DNA of 64,000 bases, from positions 310,001 through 374,000 of the forward strand of contig JAKVOB010000001.1 of the NCBI GenBank assembly GCA_022483015.1, in the 5' to 3' direction. The notes under the pieces are model-generated. The model did no database searches and was not told the DNA's origin. It saw only the letters and a program-made list of their open reading frames with translations. Each line of letters opens with the position of its first letter. Position 1 is the first letter of the stretch. Source of the DNA: Atopobiaceae bacterium. GTDB taxonomy: Bacteria; Actinomycetota; Coriobacteriia; Coriobacteriales; Atopobiaceae. This document shows positions 1-8,270 of the stretch, piece after piece. A program made the translations under genes and the position numbers.

Positions 1-141
1 GCACCGCCACGGGCACCCTGCCAGGAAGCAGACACAGGCGAGCTTGCCCGGCCAGTCCACCGTCGAGAACGACGTGATCCCCGCGATCGGGAGCTGTGGC
101 AGCGCCGCCGCGTCCGGGGTCCCCTCAGCTGTCTGATCCAT
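1..141 (-). CDS. nrdG: Anaerobic ribonucleotide reductase activating protein NrdG (N-terminal part only)
   Basis: The first 47 codons lie in the window and the gene runs off the left edge. NrdG is the radical-SAM activase that uses a 4Fe-4S cluster and S-adenosylmethionine to put the glycyl radical on class III ribonucleotide reductase. The visible protein contains the family start block [16 protein letters not shown] followed by GCPWRC, the beginning of the cluster-binding cysteine motif; the rest of the motif is outside the window. It is the last gene of the nrdD / radical-domain / nrdG operon, 72 bp after the small radical-domain gene. The ATG at 139-141 is the only start close to the conserved block. 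Confidence 0.9.
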   Translation of the reverse strand, partial: MDQTAEGTPDAAALPQLPIAGITSFSTVDWPGKLACVCFLAGCPWRC

Positions 142-158
142 TCGACCACTCCCCTTAT

Positions 159-198
159 GACGACGCGGCCGGCAGGTCTCCCCGCCGGCCGCGTCGTC
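159..198 (-). terminator. Perfect 15-bp inverted repeat between the radical-domain gene and nrdG
   Basis: Positions 159-173 and 184-198 are exact reverse complements with a 10-base loop. No U-run follows on the minus strand, so this may be an attenuating or RNA-stabilising hairpin inside the operon rather than a full terminator. Confidence 0.45.
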
Positions 199-213
199 GA
201 TGATGCCCTATGC

Positions 214-414
214 CTACCTGCCGCAGCAGCAACCCGGCTCGACGAACTCCACGCGCTCGTGGAACTCGCCCTTCTTGCCGGTGTTGAAGAACGACACCGG
301 GCGGTAGTATCCCATCACGCGCGTCCAGACCTCGCAGGGCTGGCGCTCGTCGTTCTCGATGCGGACGCCGTCCACCACCGTGCCCGTGCTCTGAAGCTCT
401 TCCTTGTTGACCAT
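214..414 (-). CDS. Free-standing glycyl-radical domain of anaerobic ribonucleotide reductase (66 aa)
   Basis: This small protein carries what is normally the C-terminal end of NrdD. Residues 27-57 read like the radical loop: CEVWTRVMGYYRPV, then FNTGKKGEF and ERVEF. Gly35 in RVMGY matches the glycine that carries the radical (RVCGY in E. coli). The preceding nrdD gene stops just after its zinc motif and has no such loop. The protein ends in three consecutive cysteines (62-64), a possible redox or metal site. Start chosen at the ATG 412-414, six bases after a GAGAGGAG ribosome site (420-427); an upstream in-frame start would add five residues. It is 88 bp from nrdD, in another frame, so simple read-through cannot rejoin them. 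A TATAAT hexamer lies just upstream. I infer that it completes the NrdD active site in trans and is the NrdG substrate. Confidence 0.85.
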   Translation of the reverse strand: MVNKEELQSTGTVVDGVRIENDERQPCEVWTRVMGYYRPVSFFNTGKKGEFHERVEFVEPGCCCGR

Positions 415-502
415 GATGGCTCCTCTCAACTGCTATCTATTATATCCCATTTATGCCACGCCCGCGCGTCGCCCAGGTCCCCCACCGCAGCGCGCCTTGT
501 CC

Positions 503-2557
503 CTACGACCCGACGACCGTGCCCTTCTCGGCCTCCTCGGCCTGCTCGAGCTTCTTCTGCTGGGCGAGCTCCTCGTCGCAGATCGGGCAGTACTTGTGCT
601 CGCCCGCGATGTAGCCGTGCTTGGGGCAGATGGAGAACGTGGGCGTGATCGTGATGTAGGGCAGGCGGAACTGCTCGAGCGAGCGCTTGACCAGCTGGGC
701 GCAAGCCTCCTCCGAGCTCACGCGCTCGCCCATGTAGAGGTGGAGCACCGTGCCGCCGGTGTACTTCTTCTGCAGCTCCTCCTGCTCGGAGAGGGCCTTG
801 AAGGGGTCGGTGGTGTAGCCCACGGGCAACTGGCTCGAGTTGGTGTAGTAGGGCTCGGCGGGCGTGCCTGCCTGGAGGATGTCGGGGTAGCGCTTCTTGT
901 CCTCGCGGGCGAAGCGGTACGTGGTGCCCTCGGCGGGCGTGGCCTCGAGGTTGTAGAGGTGGCCCGTCTCCTCCTGGAAGTCGACCATGCGGGCGCGCAC
1001 GTAGTCGAGGATGTCGATGGCGAGCTGGCGGCCCTCGGCGTCGGTGATGTCATGGGCGTCGTGGGTGTAGTTGCGGACCATCTCGTTGATGCCGTTGACG
1101 CCGATGGTCGAGAAGTGGTTGCGGAGCGTCCCCAGGTAGCGGCGCGTGTAGGGGAACAGGCCCGTGTCGATGAGGCGCTGGACCTCCTTCCGCTTGAGCT
1201 CGAGCGAGACCTTGGCCAGCACCAGGAGGTCGTTGAGCTCGCCCGTGAGGCCGTCCCAGTCGCCGGCGTGCTTGTAGCCCAGGCGCGCCATGTTCATGGT
1301 GACCACGCCGATGGATCCCGTCTGCTCGGCCGAGCCGAACAGGCCGTTGCCGCGCTTGAGCAGCTCGCGCAGGTCGAGCTGGAGCCGGCAGCACATGGAG
1401 CGGACCATGTTGGGCTCGAGGTCGGAGTTCACGAAGTTCTGGAAGTAGGGCAGGCCGTACTTGGCCGTCATCTCGAACAGGCGCTTGGAGTTCTCGGACT
1501 CCCAGGGGAAGTCCTTGGTGATGTTGTAGGTGGGGATCGGGAAGGTGAAGACGCGGCCCTTGGCGTCGCCCTCGGTCATGACCTCGATGAAGGCGCGGTT
1601 GATCATGTCCATCTCGGGCTGGAGGTCGCCATAGGTGAAGTCCACCGGCTCGCCGCCCACCAGGGGCACGTCGCCCGCGATGTCGTCAGGGCAGGTCCAG
1701 TCGAAGGTGAGGTTGGAGAACGGCGTCTGGGTGCCCCAGCGCGAGGGCACGTTCATGTTGTAGACGAAGGCCTGCATCTCCTGCTTGACCTCCTCGTAGC
1801 CGAGGTGGTCGACGCGGACGAACGGTGCGAGGTAGGTGTCGGTGGACGAGAAGGCCTGCGCGCCCGCCCACTCGTTCTGGAGCGTGCCCAGGAAGTTCAC
1901 CATCTGGCCCATGGCCGCGCCCAGGTGCTTGGGCGGGGCGGACTCGACCTTGTTGGGGACGCCGTTGAAGCCCTCGTTCAGCAGCGTGCGCAGGCTCCAG
2001 CCGGCGCAGTAGCCCGACAGCATGTCGAGGTCGTGGATGTGCATGGAGCCCGAGCGATGGGCCTCGCCCACCTCGGGCGGGTAGATGTGGGAGAGCCAGT
2101 AGTTGGCGATGACCTTGCCCGAGACGTTCAGGATGAGGCCGCCCAGCGAGTAGCCCTGGTTGGCGTTGGCGTTCACGCGCCAGTCCGCGCGCGAGAGGTA
2201 CTCGTTCACGGAGCTGGTGACGTCGACGTAGGTCTCGCGGTCGCGTCGGGCCTGGCGGCGCTTCTCGCGGTAGACGATGTAGGCACGGGCCGTCTCGAAG
2301 TAGTTGGCCTGGACGAGCGTCTGCTCGACGATGTCCTGGACCTCCTCGATCTTGGGCGTGGCGCCCTCGAAGCGGTAGCCGATGACCTTGACGGCCTGGT
2401 TGGCCAGCTCCATGGCCTCGCCGGCCTCGAACTCGTCCGTGGCCTCGCCGGCCTTCTCGATGGCGGCGCAGATCTTGTCTGGGTCGAAGTCGACGAGCTC
2501 GCCGTCGCGCTTGATGATGGACTGAGGCATCTTCCAGGTAGCTGGATCCGGTGACAT
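503..2557 (-). CDS. nrdD: Anaerobic (class III) ribonucleoside-triphosphate reductase, catalytic chain without its glycyl-radical tail
   Basis: Reduces ribonucleotides to deoxyribonucleotides without oxygen. The 684-residue protein starts with an ATP-cone (PQSIIKRDGELVDFDPDKI near residue 10) that would sense ATP/dATP, followed by the class III barrel with SMHIHDLDMLSGYCAGWSL and RSMCCRLQLD segments that supply substrate-site cysteines. Near the C-terminus is the zinc motif C644-P-K-H...C657-P-I-C660. The protein then ends within about 25 residues, whereas ordinary NrdD continues into the RVxGY radical loop; that loop is encoded by the next gene. Start chosen at ATG 2555-2557, five bases after GGGAGG; a GTG four codons earlier overlaps the ribosome site. 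Upstream lie candidate NrdR boxes. Confidence 0.95.
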   Translation of the reverse strand: MSPDPATWKMPQSIIKRDGELVDFDPDKICAAIEKAGEATDEFEAGEAMELANQAVKVIGYRFEGATPKIEEVQDIVEQTLVQANYFETARAYIVYREKRRQARRDRETYVDVTSSVNEYLSRADWRVNANANQGYSLGGLILNVSGKVIANYWLSHIYPPEVGEAHRSGSMHIHDLDMLSGYCAGWSLRTLLNEGFNGVPNKVESAPPKHLGAAMGQMVNFLGTLQNEWAGAQAFSSTDTYLAPFVRVDHLGYEEVKQEMQAFVYNMNVPSRWGTQTPFSNLTFDWTCPDDIAGDVPLVGGEPVDFTYGDLQPEMDMINRAFIEVMTEGDAKGRVFTFPIPTYNITKDFPWESENSKRLFEMTAKYGLPYFQNFVNSDLEPNMVRSMCCRLQLDLRELLKRGNGLFGSAEQTGSIGVVTMNMARLGYKHAGDWDGLTGELNDLLVLAKVSLELKRKEVQRLIDTGLFPYTRRYLGTLRNHFSTIGVNGINEMVRNYTHDAHDITDAEGRQLAIDILDYVRARMVDFQEETGHLYNLEATPAEGTTYRFAREDKKRYPDILQAGTPAEPYYTNSSQLPVGYTTDPFKALSEQEELQKKYTGGTVLHLYMGERVSSEEACAQLVKRSLEQFRLPYITITPTFSICPKHGYIAGEHKYCPICDEELAQQKKLEQAEEAEKGTVVGS

Positions 2558-2618
2558 GTGACCTCCCACGGCGTGATGCGTATCGGGTGCGGATGACGTG
2601 GGTCAAGCGCGTAGTGAC

Positions 2619-2666
2619 CACATTACCTAGTGTGCGGCAGCTTTGCAAGATACCACAATTTGTGTT
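2619..2666 (-). promoter_or_regulatory. Candidate pair of NrdR boxes upstream of nrdD
   Basis: Two imperfect palindromes, CACATTACCTAGTGTG at 2619-2634 and ACCACAATTTGTGT around 2652-2665, are centred about 32 bp apart. NrdR sites are known as paired 16-bp palindromes (ACAC...GTGT type) about three helical turns apart upstream of nrd genes. The first matches about 11 of 16 consensus positions, the second about 9. They lie 62-110 bp before the nrdD start. The rest of the stretch to 2844 shows nothing convincing. Confidence 0.4.
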
Positions 2667-2844
2667 TTTGCCCGTGATATGGACGAGACGAGAAGGTGCT
2701 GCGTGGGGCCCGGGTCCGACAATTTCGCGAACGGTGCGGAAGGCGTGAGGTGACCGCTGGCGGCGGCAGACGGCCCGCGAACGGCAGCGCAAGGCGGCGG
2801 CAGGGCAGGTCCCCCGCACCCCGCAGGTGCCGCCGAGAGGGACC

Positions 2845-3777
2845 CTACAGCCCGGCCACCACGTCGGCCACGGCACAGGTCGCGCCGTACGAGACGCCGT
2901 CGCCTGTACCCAACAGCCGCACGCCGGCATCCCACAGCGCGCGCAGGCAGGCCTCGACGTCCGCGTCGCCGAGGGGCCAGGAGGGGTGTCCGTCCTCGAC
3001 GCCCTCCACCGCTCCCGCAGACGGTCGGCACACCACGCGCACGTGCGCCTCGTGCGCGGCGTCGACCACGGCAGGCGCCAGCCTCGCCAGCACGTCGGCA
3101 GGAACGCCGTCCACGCCCACGGCATCGGCGCCTGCGCTCGCGAGCGCCGAGAAGGTCTGCGCGAGCGGCTCGCCGTAGCCGAGGCATCCCTCGGCGTCGC
3201 AGGTGAGGCTCACGCACACGGGCAGGTCGGGTGCCGCCTCGCGGCAGGCGTCGAGCGCGGTGCGTGCGTCCAGGGCCGATGCCATCGACGAGACCATGAT
3301 CGCGTGCACGCCCGGTGCCAGCGCGCCCACCAGCTCCGCATAGGCCGCACGGGCAGCACCCCGCTCCCTGATGCCGCAGGGGCCCACCTCGCCCATCACG
3401 AAGCGCGGGCCGCCCGAGCGTGCGCAGCGCAGGGCCGATGCCACCACCGTGCCCACGTCCACGTGCACCCCCGCACGCCCGAGCGCAGGCGCCGTGGCCT
3501 GGGCCGTCGCCGTGAGGGCCACGTCGGCCCCCGCGTAGCGGTAGAGCTCGTGGATGTGCGAGACCGTCTCGGGCTCGTCGACGAGCCAGGCCGCGGCCGC
3601 GACGTCCTCCGCCCCGGCCTGGCGCGACAGCGGCTCGGCCATGGTGCCGGCGAACGCGAGCGGCGCGTCATCGTCTCCCGCGAGGATGCATCCCAGCTCG
3701 AAGGCCGCCTGGTCATCGGCGTCCACGGAGGCGGCGCGGCCGCGCCAGGCCTCCTCGCCACGCTCACTCTGCGTCAA
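2845..3777 (-). CDS. Homocysteine S-methyltransferase-like protein lacking the zinc cysteines
   Basis: The roughly 310-residue protein has the homocysteine-binding barrel of MetH/BHMT enzymes: an AGTM segment replacing the usual DGAMGT, IHELYRYAGADV early in the barrel, and FVMGEVGPCG matching the family GPxG strand. The three zinc ligands of active members are absent: the usual NC before the GP turn reads VGVDGVP, and the C-terminal GGCCGT reads LGTGDGV. It may therefore not be a conventional zinc methyltransferase. Start is uncertain; I chose TTG 3775-3777, which overlaps the end of the DtxR gene by 14 bases, because the frame upstream is only the shadow of that gene. Overlap implies translational coupling with the metal-dependent regulator. 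Confidence 0.7.
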   Translation of the reverse strand: MTQSERGEEAWRGRAASVDADDQAAFELGCILAGDDDAPLAFAGTMAEPLSRQAGAEDVAAAAWLVDEPETVSHIHELYRYAGADVALTATAQATAPALGRAGVHVDVGTVVASALRCARSGGPRFVMGEVGPCGIRERGAARAAYAELVGALAPGVHAIMVSSMASALDARTALDACREAAPDLPVCVSLTCDAEGCLGYGEPLAQTFSALASAGADAVGVDGVPADVLARLAPAVVDAAHEAHVRVVCRPSAGAVEGVEDGHPSWPLGDADVEACLRALWDAGVRLLGTGDGVSYGATCAVADVVAGL

Positions 3778-4180
3778 CGGAGAGTCCCTGCCCTTCGAGG
3801 TAGTCGATCCAGCGCAGCATCGTGTCGTGCGAGAGGGCGTGCTCCATGAGGCAGGCCTCCGCGTCGGCCGTCCCAGGCTCGACGCCGAGGTCCGAGACGA
3901 GGAAGGCGCGCAGCATGCGGTGGCAGCGCCAGACGTCGGTCGCCAGCTCGTCGCCCTCGGGCGTGAGCGTGACACGGCCGTAGCGTGCCTGCTCCACGAG
4001 GCCCCGCTCCTTGAGGGCGCCGAGCGCCTTGGTGACGCTCGCCTTCGACACGTCGAGCTTCTCGGCCACGTCGACGGAGCGCACCTCCGCCGAGCCCGTG
4101 TCGAGCGCGATGCGATGGATGGCCTCGAGGTAGTCCTCGTTGGCCTTGGAGAGGTCGTGGCTTGTGGTCTCTTCTCTCAT
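3764..4180 (-). CDS. DtxR/MntR-family metal-dependent transcriptional regulator
   Basis: A 138-residue regulator with an N-terminal winged helix (residues 12-75; recognition helix around DVSKASVTKALGAL) and a dimerisation/metal domain (80-130). Expected metal ligands are visible: Asp16, Glu19, His87, Cys110, Glu113 and His114. The AEACLMEH cluster resembles iron-sensing DtxR/IdeR (Cys-Glu-His), while Asp at position 16 replaces the DtxR methionine and resembles manganese-sensing MntR. There is no SH3-like third domain, so it is of the short MntR/SirR length. Start ATG 4178-4180 has a GAAGGAG site. It overlaps the zinc-less methyltransferase-like gene and follows the LCP gene by 18 bases. The metal sensed cannot be settled from sequence. 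Confidence 0.85.
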   Translation of the reverse strand: MREETTSHDLSKANEDYLEAIHRIALDTGSAEVRSVDVAEKLDVSKASVTKALGALKERGLVEQARYGRVTLTPEGDELATDVWRCHRMLRAFLVSDLGVEPGTADAEACLMEHALSHDTMLRWIDYLEGQGLSVDAE

Positions 4181-4198
4181 GCTGCTCCTTCGCCCCCC

Positions 4199-5239
4199 TC
4201 AGAGGGTGGTGCCGTCGAGGCCCTCGTCCATGGTGTCAGGCCCTTGCGGGTCCTCACCGGCATCGATCCGCTGCATCATCAGCGCCAGCTCGTCGGGGTC
4301 GGCGATGACGTAGGAGACGCCGTCGATGGTGCTCGTGGTGGAGGGTATGTTGGCAGAGCTCACGTCAGTCGAGGTGTCGATGCCCTTGAGCGAGAGGGCG
4401 AGCCCCGCTATGTCGGCGACCGTCATGTCGGTCGAGACCATGTCGGTCGTGGCGTTGACCACGCTGATGAGGGTGACGGGGTTGGCCTCGGCCTCGAGCT
4501 GGCCGAGCATGGCGGTCATGAAGAGCCGCTGGTGGCGCATGCGGGTGTAGTCGCCGTCCGCGTAGGCGCGCGAGCGGCAGAACGTGAGCGCCTGCGAGCC
4601 ATTGAGGGTCTGGGTGCCCGTCTCGATCACGTCCTCGCCGGCCTTCGCATCGTCGATGCGGTCGGGGACGTCGAGCGTGACGCCGCCCATCGCGTCGACC
4701 ACGTTGGAGAAGCCGTCGAAGGAGACCTCGACGTAATGCGAGATCTTGACGCCGCACAGGTCGTCGACGGCCTCGACCACGCCCTGGGCCCCGCCGTAGG
4801 CATAGGTGGCGTTGATCTTGCAGGTCTCGCCGTTGTAGGTGACCTTGGTGTCACGCGGGATGGACACGAGCGCCACCTTCTTGGTGGCGGGGTCGATGCG
4901 CGCGAGGATGATGGTGTCGGACCGGTAGTCCGTCTCGCCGGGACGGCCGTCAGTGCCGAGGAGAAGCACGTAGTAGGGCTGGCCCGGCGTCGTGGAGACG
5001 AGCGTGGAGCGCAGGTCGTCCGTGATGGTGTCGGACGAGAGGCGCATCTGGACCGAGACGCCCCAGGCACCGAGCGCCACGACGCCGACCACGAGGACGG
5101 AGACCGCGGCCACGACGACGCCATGGAACACGCCGCGGTGACGGCTCTTGCGCGCGGAGCGCTCATGGTAGGTCGAGGCGTTCGTGCGGCTATATGAGTC
5201 GAACCCCGAACGCGTATGTGACCTGCTGTGCCTTGACAT
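4199..5239 (-). CDS. LytR-CpsA-Psr (LCP) family cell-wall glycopolymer ligase
   Basis: LCP proteins transfer lipid-linked glycopolymers such as teichoic acids or capsule to peptidoglycan on the outside of the membrane. This 346-residue protein has a basic, Arg/Ser-rich cytoplasmic N-terminus, one membrane helix (VVVAAVSVLVVGVVALGAWG) and the LCP domain with the typical blocks LLGTDGR, RSDTIILARIDP, SIPRDT and RSRAYADGDYTRMRHQR, which hold the conserved Asp/Arg residues for pyrophosphate binding. The acidic C-terminus looks disordered. Start ATG 5237-5239, seven bases after GGGAGG; a longer frame to 5293 has no better site. It follows murA by 23 bases, consistent with an envelope operon. Confidence 0.9.
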   Translation of the reverse strand: MSRHSRSHTRSGFDSYSRTNASTYHERSARKSRHRGVFHGVVVAAVSVLVVGVVALGAWGVSVQMRLSSDTITDDLRSTLVSTTPGQPYYVLLLGTDGRPGETDYRSDTIILARIDPATKKVALVSIPRDTKVTYNGETCKINATYAYGGAQGVVEAVDDLCGVKISHYVEVSFDGFSNVVDAMGGVTLDVPDRIDDAKAGEDVIETGTQTLNGSQALTFCRSRAYADGDYTRMRHQRLFMTAMLGQLEAEANPVTLISVVNATTDMVSTDMTVADIAGLALSLKGIDTSTDVSSANIPSTTSTIDGVSYVIADPDELALMMQRIDAGEDPQGPDTMDEGLDGTTL

Positions 5240-5262
5240 GGGACACCTCCCTCGCGAAGCCT

Positions 5263-6540
5263 CTAGTCCTCGTCTGCGGATGCCACGTCGCAACGCTCCA
5301 CGTGGGCCCCCAGCGACTGGAGCTTCTCGGTGAAGTGCTCATAGCCACGGTCGATGTGATAGACGTCCGACACCGTGGTGATGCCGTCGGCCACGAGGCC
5401 GGCCATGACGAGCGAGGCACCGCCACGCAGGTCAGGCGAGCGGACCTCGGCGCCCGAGAGGTGCGGCACGCCACGGACGATGGCATGGTGACCCTCGATG
5501 CGCACGTCGGCACCCATGCGGATGAGCTCGCCGGCGAACATGAAGCGGTTCTCGAAGACGTTCTCGGTGACGATGCACTCGCCGTCGGCCACGGAGAGCA
5601 GGCACATGGCCTGGGCCTGCATGTCGGTGGGGAATCCCGGGAAGGGCAGGGTCTGGATGTCGACGGGCTTGATCGCGCCCGTGCGGCTCACGACGCAGCC
5701 GTGGTCCTCCCGCGTGACGTCGATGCCCATGAGCTCGAACTTCTTGAGCACGAGCCCCAGGTGCACGGGGTCGAAGCCCGACACGCGCATCGGCTGGCCG
5801 CAGAGGGCCCCCATGGCCAGGAACGTGCCAGCCTCGATGCGGTCGCCCACCACGCGGTGCTCCACCGGGTGGAGGTCGCCCACGCCCTCGACCTCGATGA
5901 TGGGGCTGCCGGCGCCACGTACGTCGGCGCCCATCTGGTTGAGGAGGTTCGCGAGGTCCACGATCTCGGGCTCGCGGGCGGCGTTCTCGATGGTGGTGGT
6001 CCCCTTGGCATGGACGGAGGCCATCATGAGGTTCTCGGTGGCGCCCACGCTCGCGAACTCGAGGGTCACGTCGGCACCGATCACGCCCTCGGGTGCCGTG
6101 GCATGGATGTAGCCGTGGTCGATCTCGAACTTCACGCCGAGCGCCTCGAGGCCCAGGATGTGCATGTCGATCTTGCGGGCGCCGATGTTGCAGCCGCCGG
6201 GCATGGCCACGATGGCATGGCCGAAGCGCGCGATGAGCGGCCCCAGGACGGCGGTGCTCGCACGCATCTTGTCGACGAGCTCGTAGGGCGTCTTCCACTT
6301 GTCGACGGACGAGGTGTCGATCTCGAGCGTGTGCTCGTTGTCCACCTTGACCGTGGCGCCGAGGCGCTTCAGGACCTTGCCCATGATGTGGACGTCCGAG
6401 ATGTTGGGCACGTTGGTCAAGGTCGTGACGCCAGGGGCCATGATGGTGGCCGCCATGAGCTTCAGGGCGGAGTTCTTCGCCCCTTCGACGACGACCTCGC
6501 CGCCGAGCGGGTACCCACCCTCAACCTTGATGACGTCCAT
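5263..6540 (-). CDS. murA: UDP-N-acetylglucosamine 1-carboxyvinyltransferase
   Basis: MurA transfers enolpyruvate from phosphoenolpyruvate to UDP-GlcNAc, the first committed step of peptidoglycan synthesis in the cytoplasm. The 425 residues match the usual length. Visible signatures are [13 protein letters not shown] near the start, the catalytic-loop motif [14 protein letters not shown] with the fosfomycin-reactive Cys117, and the C-terminal [14 protein letters not shown]. Cys rather than Asp at 117 predicts fosfomycin binding. The start ATG 6538-6540 follows GGAGGTCGC. It heads the murA-LCP-dtxR-like series. Confidence 0.97.
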   Translation of the reverse strand: MDVIKVEGGYPLGGEVVVEGAKNSALKLMAATIMAPGVTTLTNVPNISDVHIMGKVLKRLGATVKVDNEHTLEIDTSSVDKWKTPYELVDKMRASTAVLGPLIARFGHAIVAMPGGCNIGARKIDMHILGLEALGVKFEIDHGYIHATAPEGVIGADVTLEFASVGATENLMMASVHAKGTTTIENAAREPEIVDLANLLNQMGADVRGAGSPIIEVEGVGDLHPVEHRVVGDRIEAGTFLAMGALCGQPMRVSGFDPVHLGLVLKKFELMGIDVTREDHGCVVSRTGAIKPVDIQTLPFPGFPTDMQAQAMCLLSVADGECIVTENVFENRFMFAGELIRMGADVRIEGHHAIVRGVPHLSGAEVRSPDLRGGASLVMAGLVADGITTVSDVYHIDRGYEHFTEKLQSLGAHVERCDVASADED

Positions 6541-6637
6541 GCGACCTCCGACTTGGCTCCTAGGCTACGTGCGCCCCAACCGGTCAAGTGTAGACGATGC
6601 CGAGCCGAGCTCAAAGGAGTAGCACCTACGCGACACA

Positions 6638-6700
6638 GACGGGCACGGCCAGGCCCCCATGGGCGAGGCCGGTGCAAGGCGGCAGGGGTCCGTGCCCGTC
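6638..6700 (-). terminator. Stem-loop just downstream of the yacP-like gene
   Basis: Positions 6638-6647 and 6691-6700 are complementary over 10 bp, with a GC-rich inner hairpin (GGCC...GGCC) between them. It starts immediately after the stop codon of the NYN gene; no U-run is present. Confidence 0.35.
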
Positions 6701-6701
6701 C

Positions 6702-7286
6702 CTATCGGCCCAGGAGCTCGTCGAGCTTGGCGCGCGTCGCCGGGTCGAGCCGGTCGCCCAGCGTCATGCGCGAGAAGGTGCGGTCGGCCAGCTCGGTGGC
6801 CGCGTCGTCGGTGGCATCCGAGACCTGCGAGATGAGCGCGGCGCTCGAGAGGCGCGTCACACCCTCGCCGCGCACCGTGGCCTGCACGGCCAGGTCGGAC
6901 GTGATCACCGTGACGGGATGGCCGGCTCGGCGCTCGCGCGTCGCCGCAGCCTCGATCACGGCGTCGGCGGTCTCACCGGGGCGCGAGAAGACCAGGCGCA
7001 CGCCGGCCTCATGGATCTCGGGACGCTCGGGGTCGAGGTTGCCGCCCCCGTCATAGACGATCACGGCCTGGTAGCGTCCCTGCGCGAAGGCCGCGACGTC
7101 GGCCACGAGCGCCTCGCGCGCCCGTGAGAACGGGTCGTTGGTGCGGCCACGCGTGTCCAGGTGGAGGTCGTCGTCGGCATCGCGCTCGTCCTTGAGGTCG
7201 AGGTAGCGGTTGGTGCCGTGGATGACGTTGTAGCCATCCACCAGCAGGAGCTCGAGCTTGGGGGCCCGCGGGCGTCTCCGCGCCAT
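6702..7286 (-). CDS. yacP: NYN-domain ribonuclease of the YacP/Rae1 family
   Basis: The 194-residue protein has the PIN-like NYN fold: LLLVDGYNVIHG near the N-terminus, VIVYDGGG in the middle and VTVITSDLAVQ later, giving the acidic cluster expected for a metal-dependent RNase. In B. subtilis the homologue Rae1 cleaves mRNA in the ribosomal A site. It sits last in the cysE-cysS-rlmB-yacP order, as in Firmicutes. Start chosen at ATG 7284-7286, which shares one base with the rlmB stop (TGATG), indicating coupling; a longer frame to 7331 overlaps rlmB. The function is assigned by family and position. Confidence 0.85.
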   Translation of the reverse strand: MARRRPRAPKLELLLVDGYNVIHGTNRYLDLKDERDADDDLHLDTRGRTNDPFSRAREALVADVAAFAQGRYQAVIVYDGGGNLDPERPEIHEAGVRLVFSRPGETADAVIEAAATRERRAGHPVTVITSDLAVQATVRGEGVTRLSSAALISQVSDATDDAATELADRTFSRMTLGDRLDPATRAKLDELLGR

Positions 7287-8266
7287 CAGAGGTGCGCACC
7301 GCCCTCGTCGGCGAAGGTCCTTCTCATCCACTCGTACGAGAGGACCGTGGCGGCCTGCGCCACGTTGAGCGACTCGACCCGGCCACGCTGGGGGAGCCTG
7401 CAGGTGAAGTCGCAGTGCTCGAGGACCAGGCGAGAGATGCCCTCGCCCTCCGAGCCCATGACGAGGGCCACGCGTCCCTCGAGCGGAGCCTCCCAGACCA
7501 CCTGGTCGGCATGCTCGGTCGCGCCGCCCGCCCAGAAGCCGGCGTCCTTGAGCTGGTCCAGGGCGTTCGCGAGGTTGGGGACCTGCGCCACGGGCATGTG
7601 CAGCACGGCCCCGGCGCTCGTCTTGTAGGCGGCGGCCCCCACGCTCACCGAGCGCGCCTTGGGGATGACCACGCCCGCGGCGCCCACGACCTCGGCAGAG
7701 CGGACGATGGCCCCGAAGTTGCCCTCGTCGGTGACGTGGTCGAGCACGACCACCAGGGCAGGGCCGTTCCCGGCCGCGGAGATGATGTCGGCAAGCTCGG
7801 TGTACCTGAAGGGCGCGGCCTTCGCCATCACGCCCTGATGGGCCCCATGGCTCGAGAGCGCGTCGAGCTGCGAGCGCGGCACGCGCTCCACCGCGACACC
7901 GGCGGCCTCCGCGCGTGAGACGAGCCTCGCCAGGCGCGTGTCGCCCTCGGAGTCCGCCACGAGGAGCCGTGAGAGCGGGAGGCCTGCCGTGAGCGCCTCG
8001 CCCACGGCGTTGCGGCCCTCGATGTAGTCGCGGGCGGGGGCATGTCCTGCGGAGCCGCGACCCTGCGTGCGAGGTCCGCGACCCGTGCTCGTGCCGCCAC
8101 CATGGCCCTGCGGGCGCGCACCCTGCCTCGGGCCTGCGCCCTGGCGCGGGCCACGCGACTTGGGAGCGGCGCCCTGTCGGCTGCCCGCACCCTGCTTGGA
8201 ACCGGCAGGCTTGCGTGCCCCGCCGCGTGGGCGCGACCCGCCCTTGCCTGATGACTTGGCTCCCAT
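7286..8266 (-). CDS. rlmB: 23S rRNA (guanosine-2'-O)-methyltransferase RlmB / TrmH family
   Basis: A SPOUT-class methyltransferase of 326 residues that would 2'-O-methylate a guanosine in 23S rRNA. The first ~75 residues are a low-complexity Gly/Arg/Gln/Ser/Lys region, probably a disordered RNA-binding tail. Next comes the substrate-binding domain (YIEGRNAVGEAL) and the knotted catalytic domain with VVVLDHVTDEGNFGAIVRSAEVVGA, ALVMGSEGEGIS and the terminal VESLNVAQAATVLSYEW (motifs 1-3). Start ATG 8264-8266 follows GGGAAG; the frame upstream of this lies in cysS. It begins 4 bases after the cysS stop and is coupled to yacP downstream. Confidence 0.92.
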   Translation of the reverse strand: MGAKSSGKGGSRPRGGARKPAGSKQGAGSRQGAAPKSRGPRQGAGPRQGARPQGHGGGTSTGRGPRTQGRGSAGHAPARDYIEGRNAVGEALTAGLPLSRLLVADSEGDTRLARLVSRAEAAGVAVERVPRSQLDALSSHGAHQGVMAKAAPFRYTELADIISAAGNGPALVVVLDHVTDEGNFGAIVRSAEVVGAAGVVIPKARSVSVGAAAYKTSAGAVLHMPVAQVPNLANALDQLKDAGFWAGGATEHADQVVWEAPLEGRVALVMGSEGEGISRLVLEHCDFTCRLPQRGRVESLNVAQAATVLSYEWMRRTFADEGGAHL

Positions 8267-8270
8267 ATGG

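Noticed and set aside
404-2554. A 716-residue plus-strand open frame opposite nrdD
   Set aside because: It is antisense to a clear nrdD, has no ribosome site and consists of low-complexity Leu/Val/Gly/Arg sequence produced by the GC-rich codon pattern. The same applies to the other long frames opposite murA, cysS, clpC, glgA and the GH13-GH77 gene.
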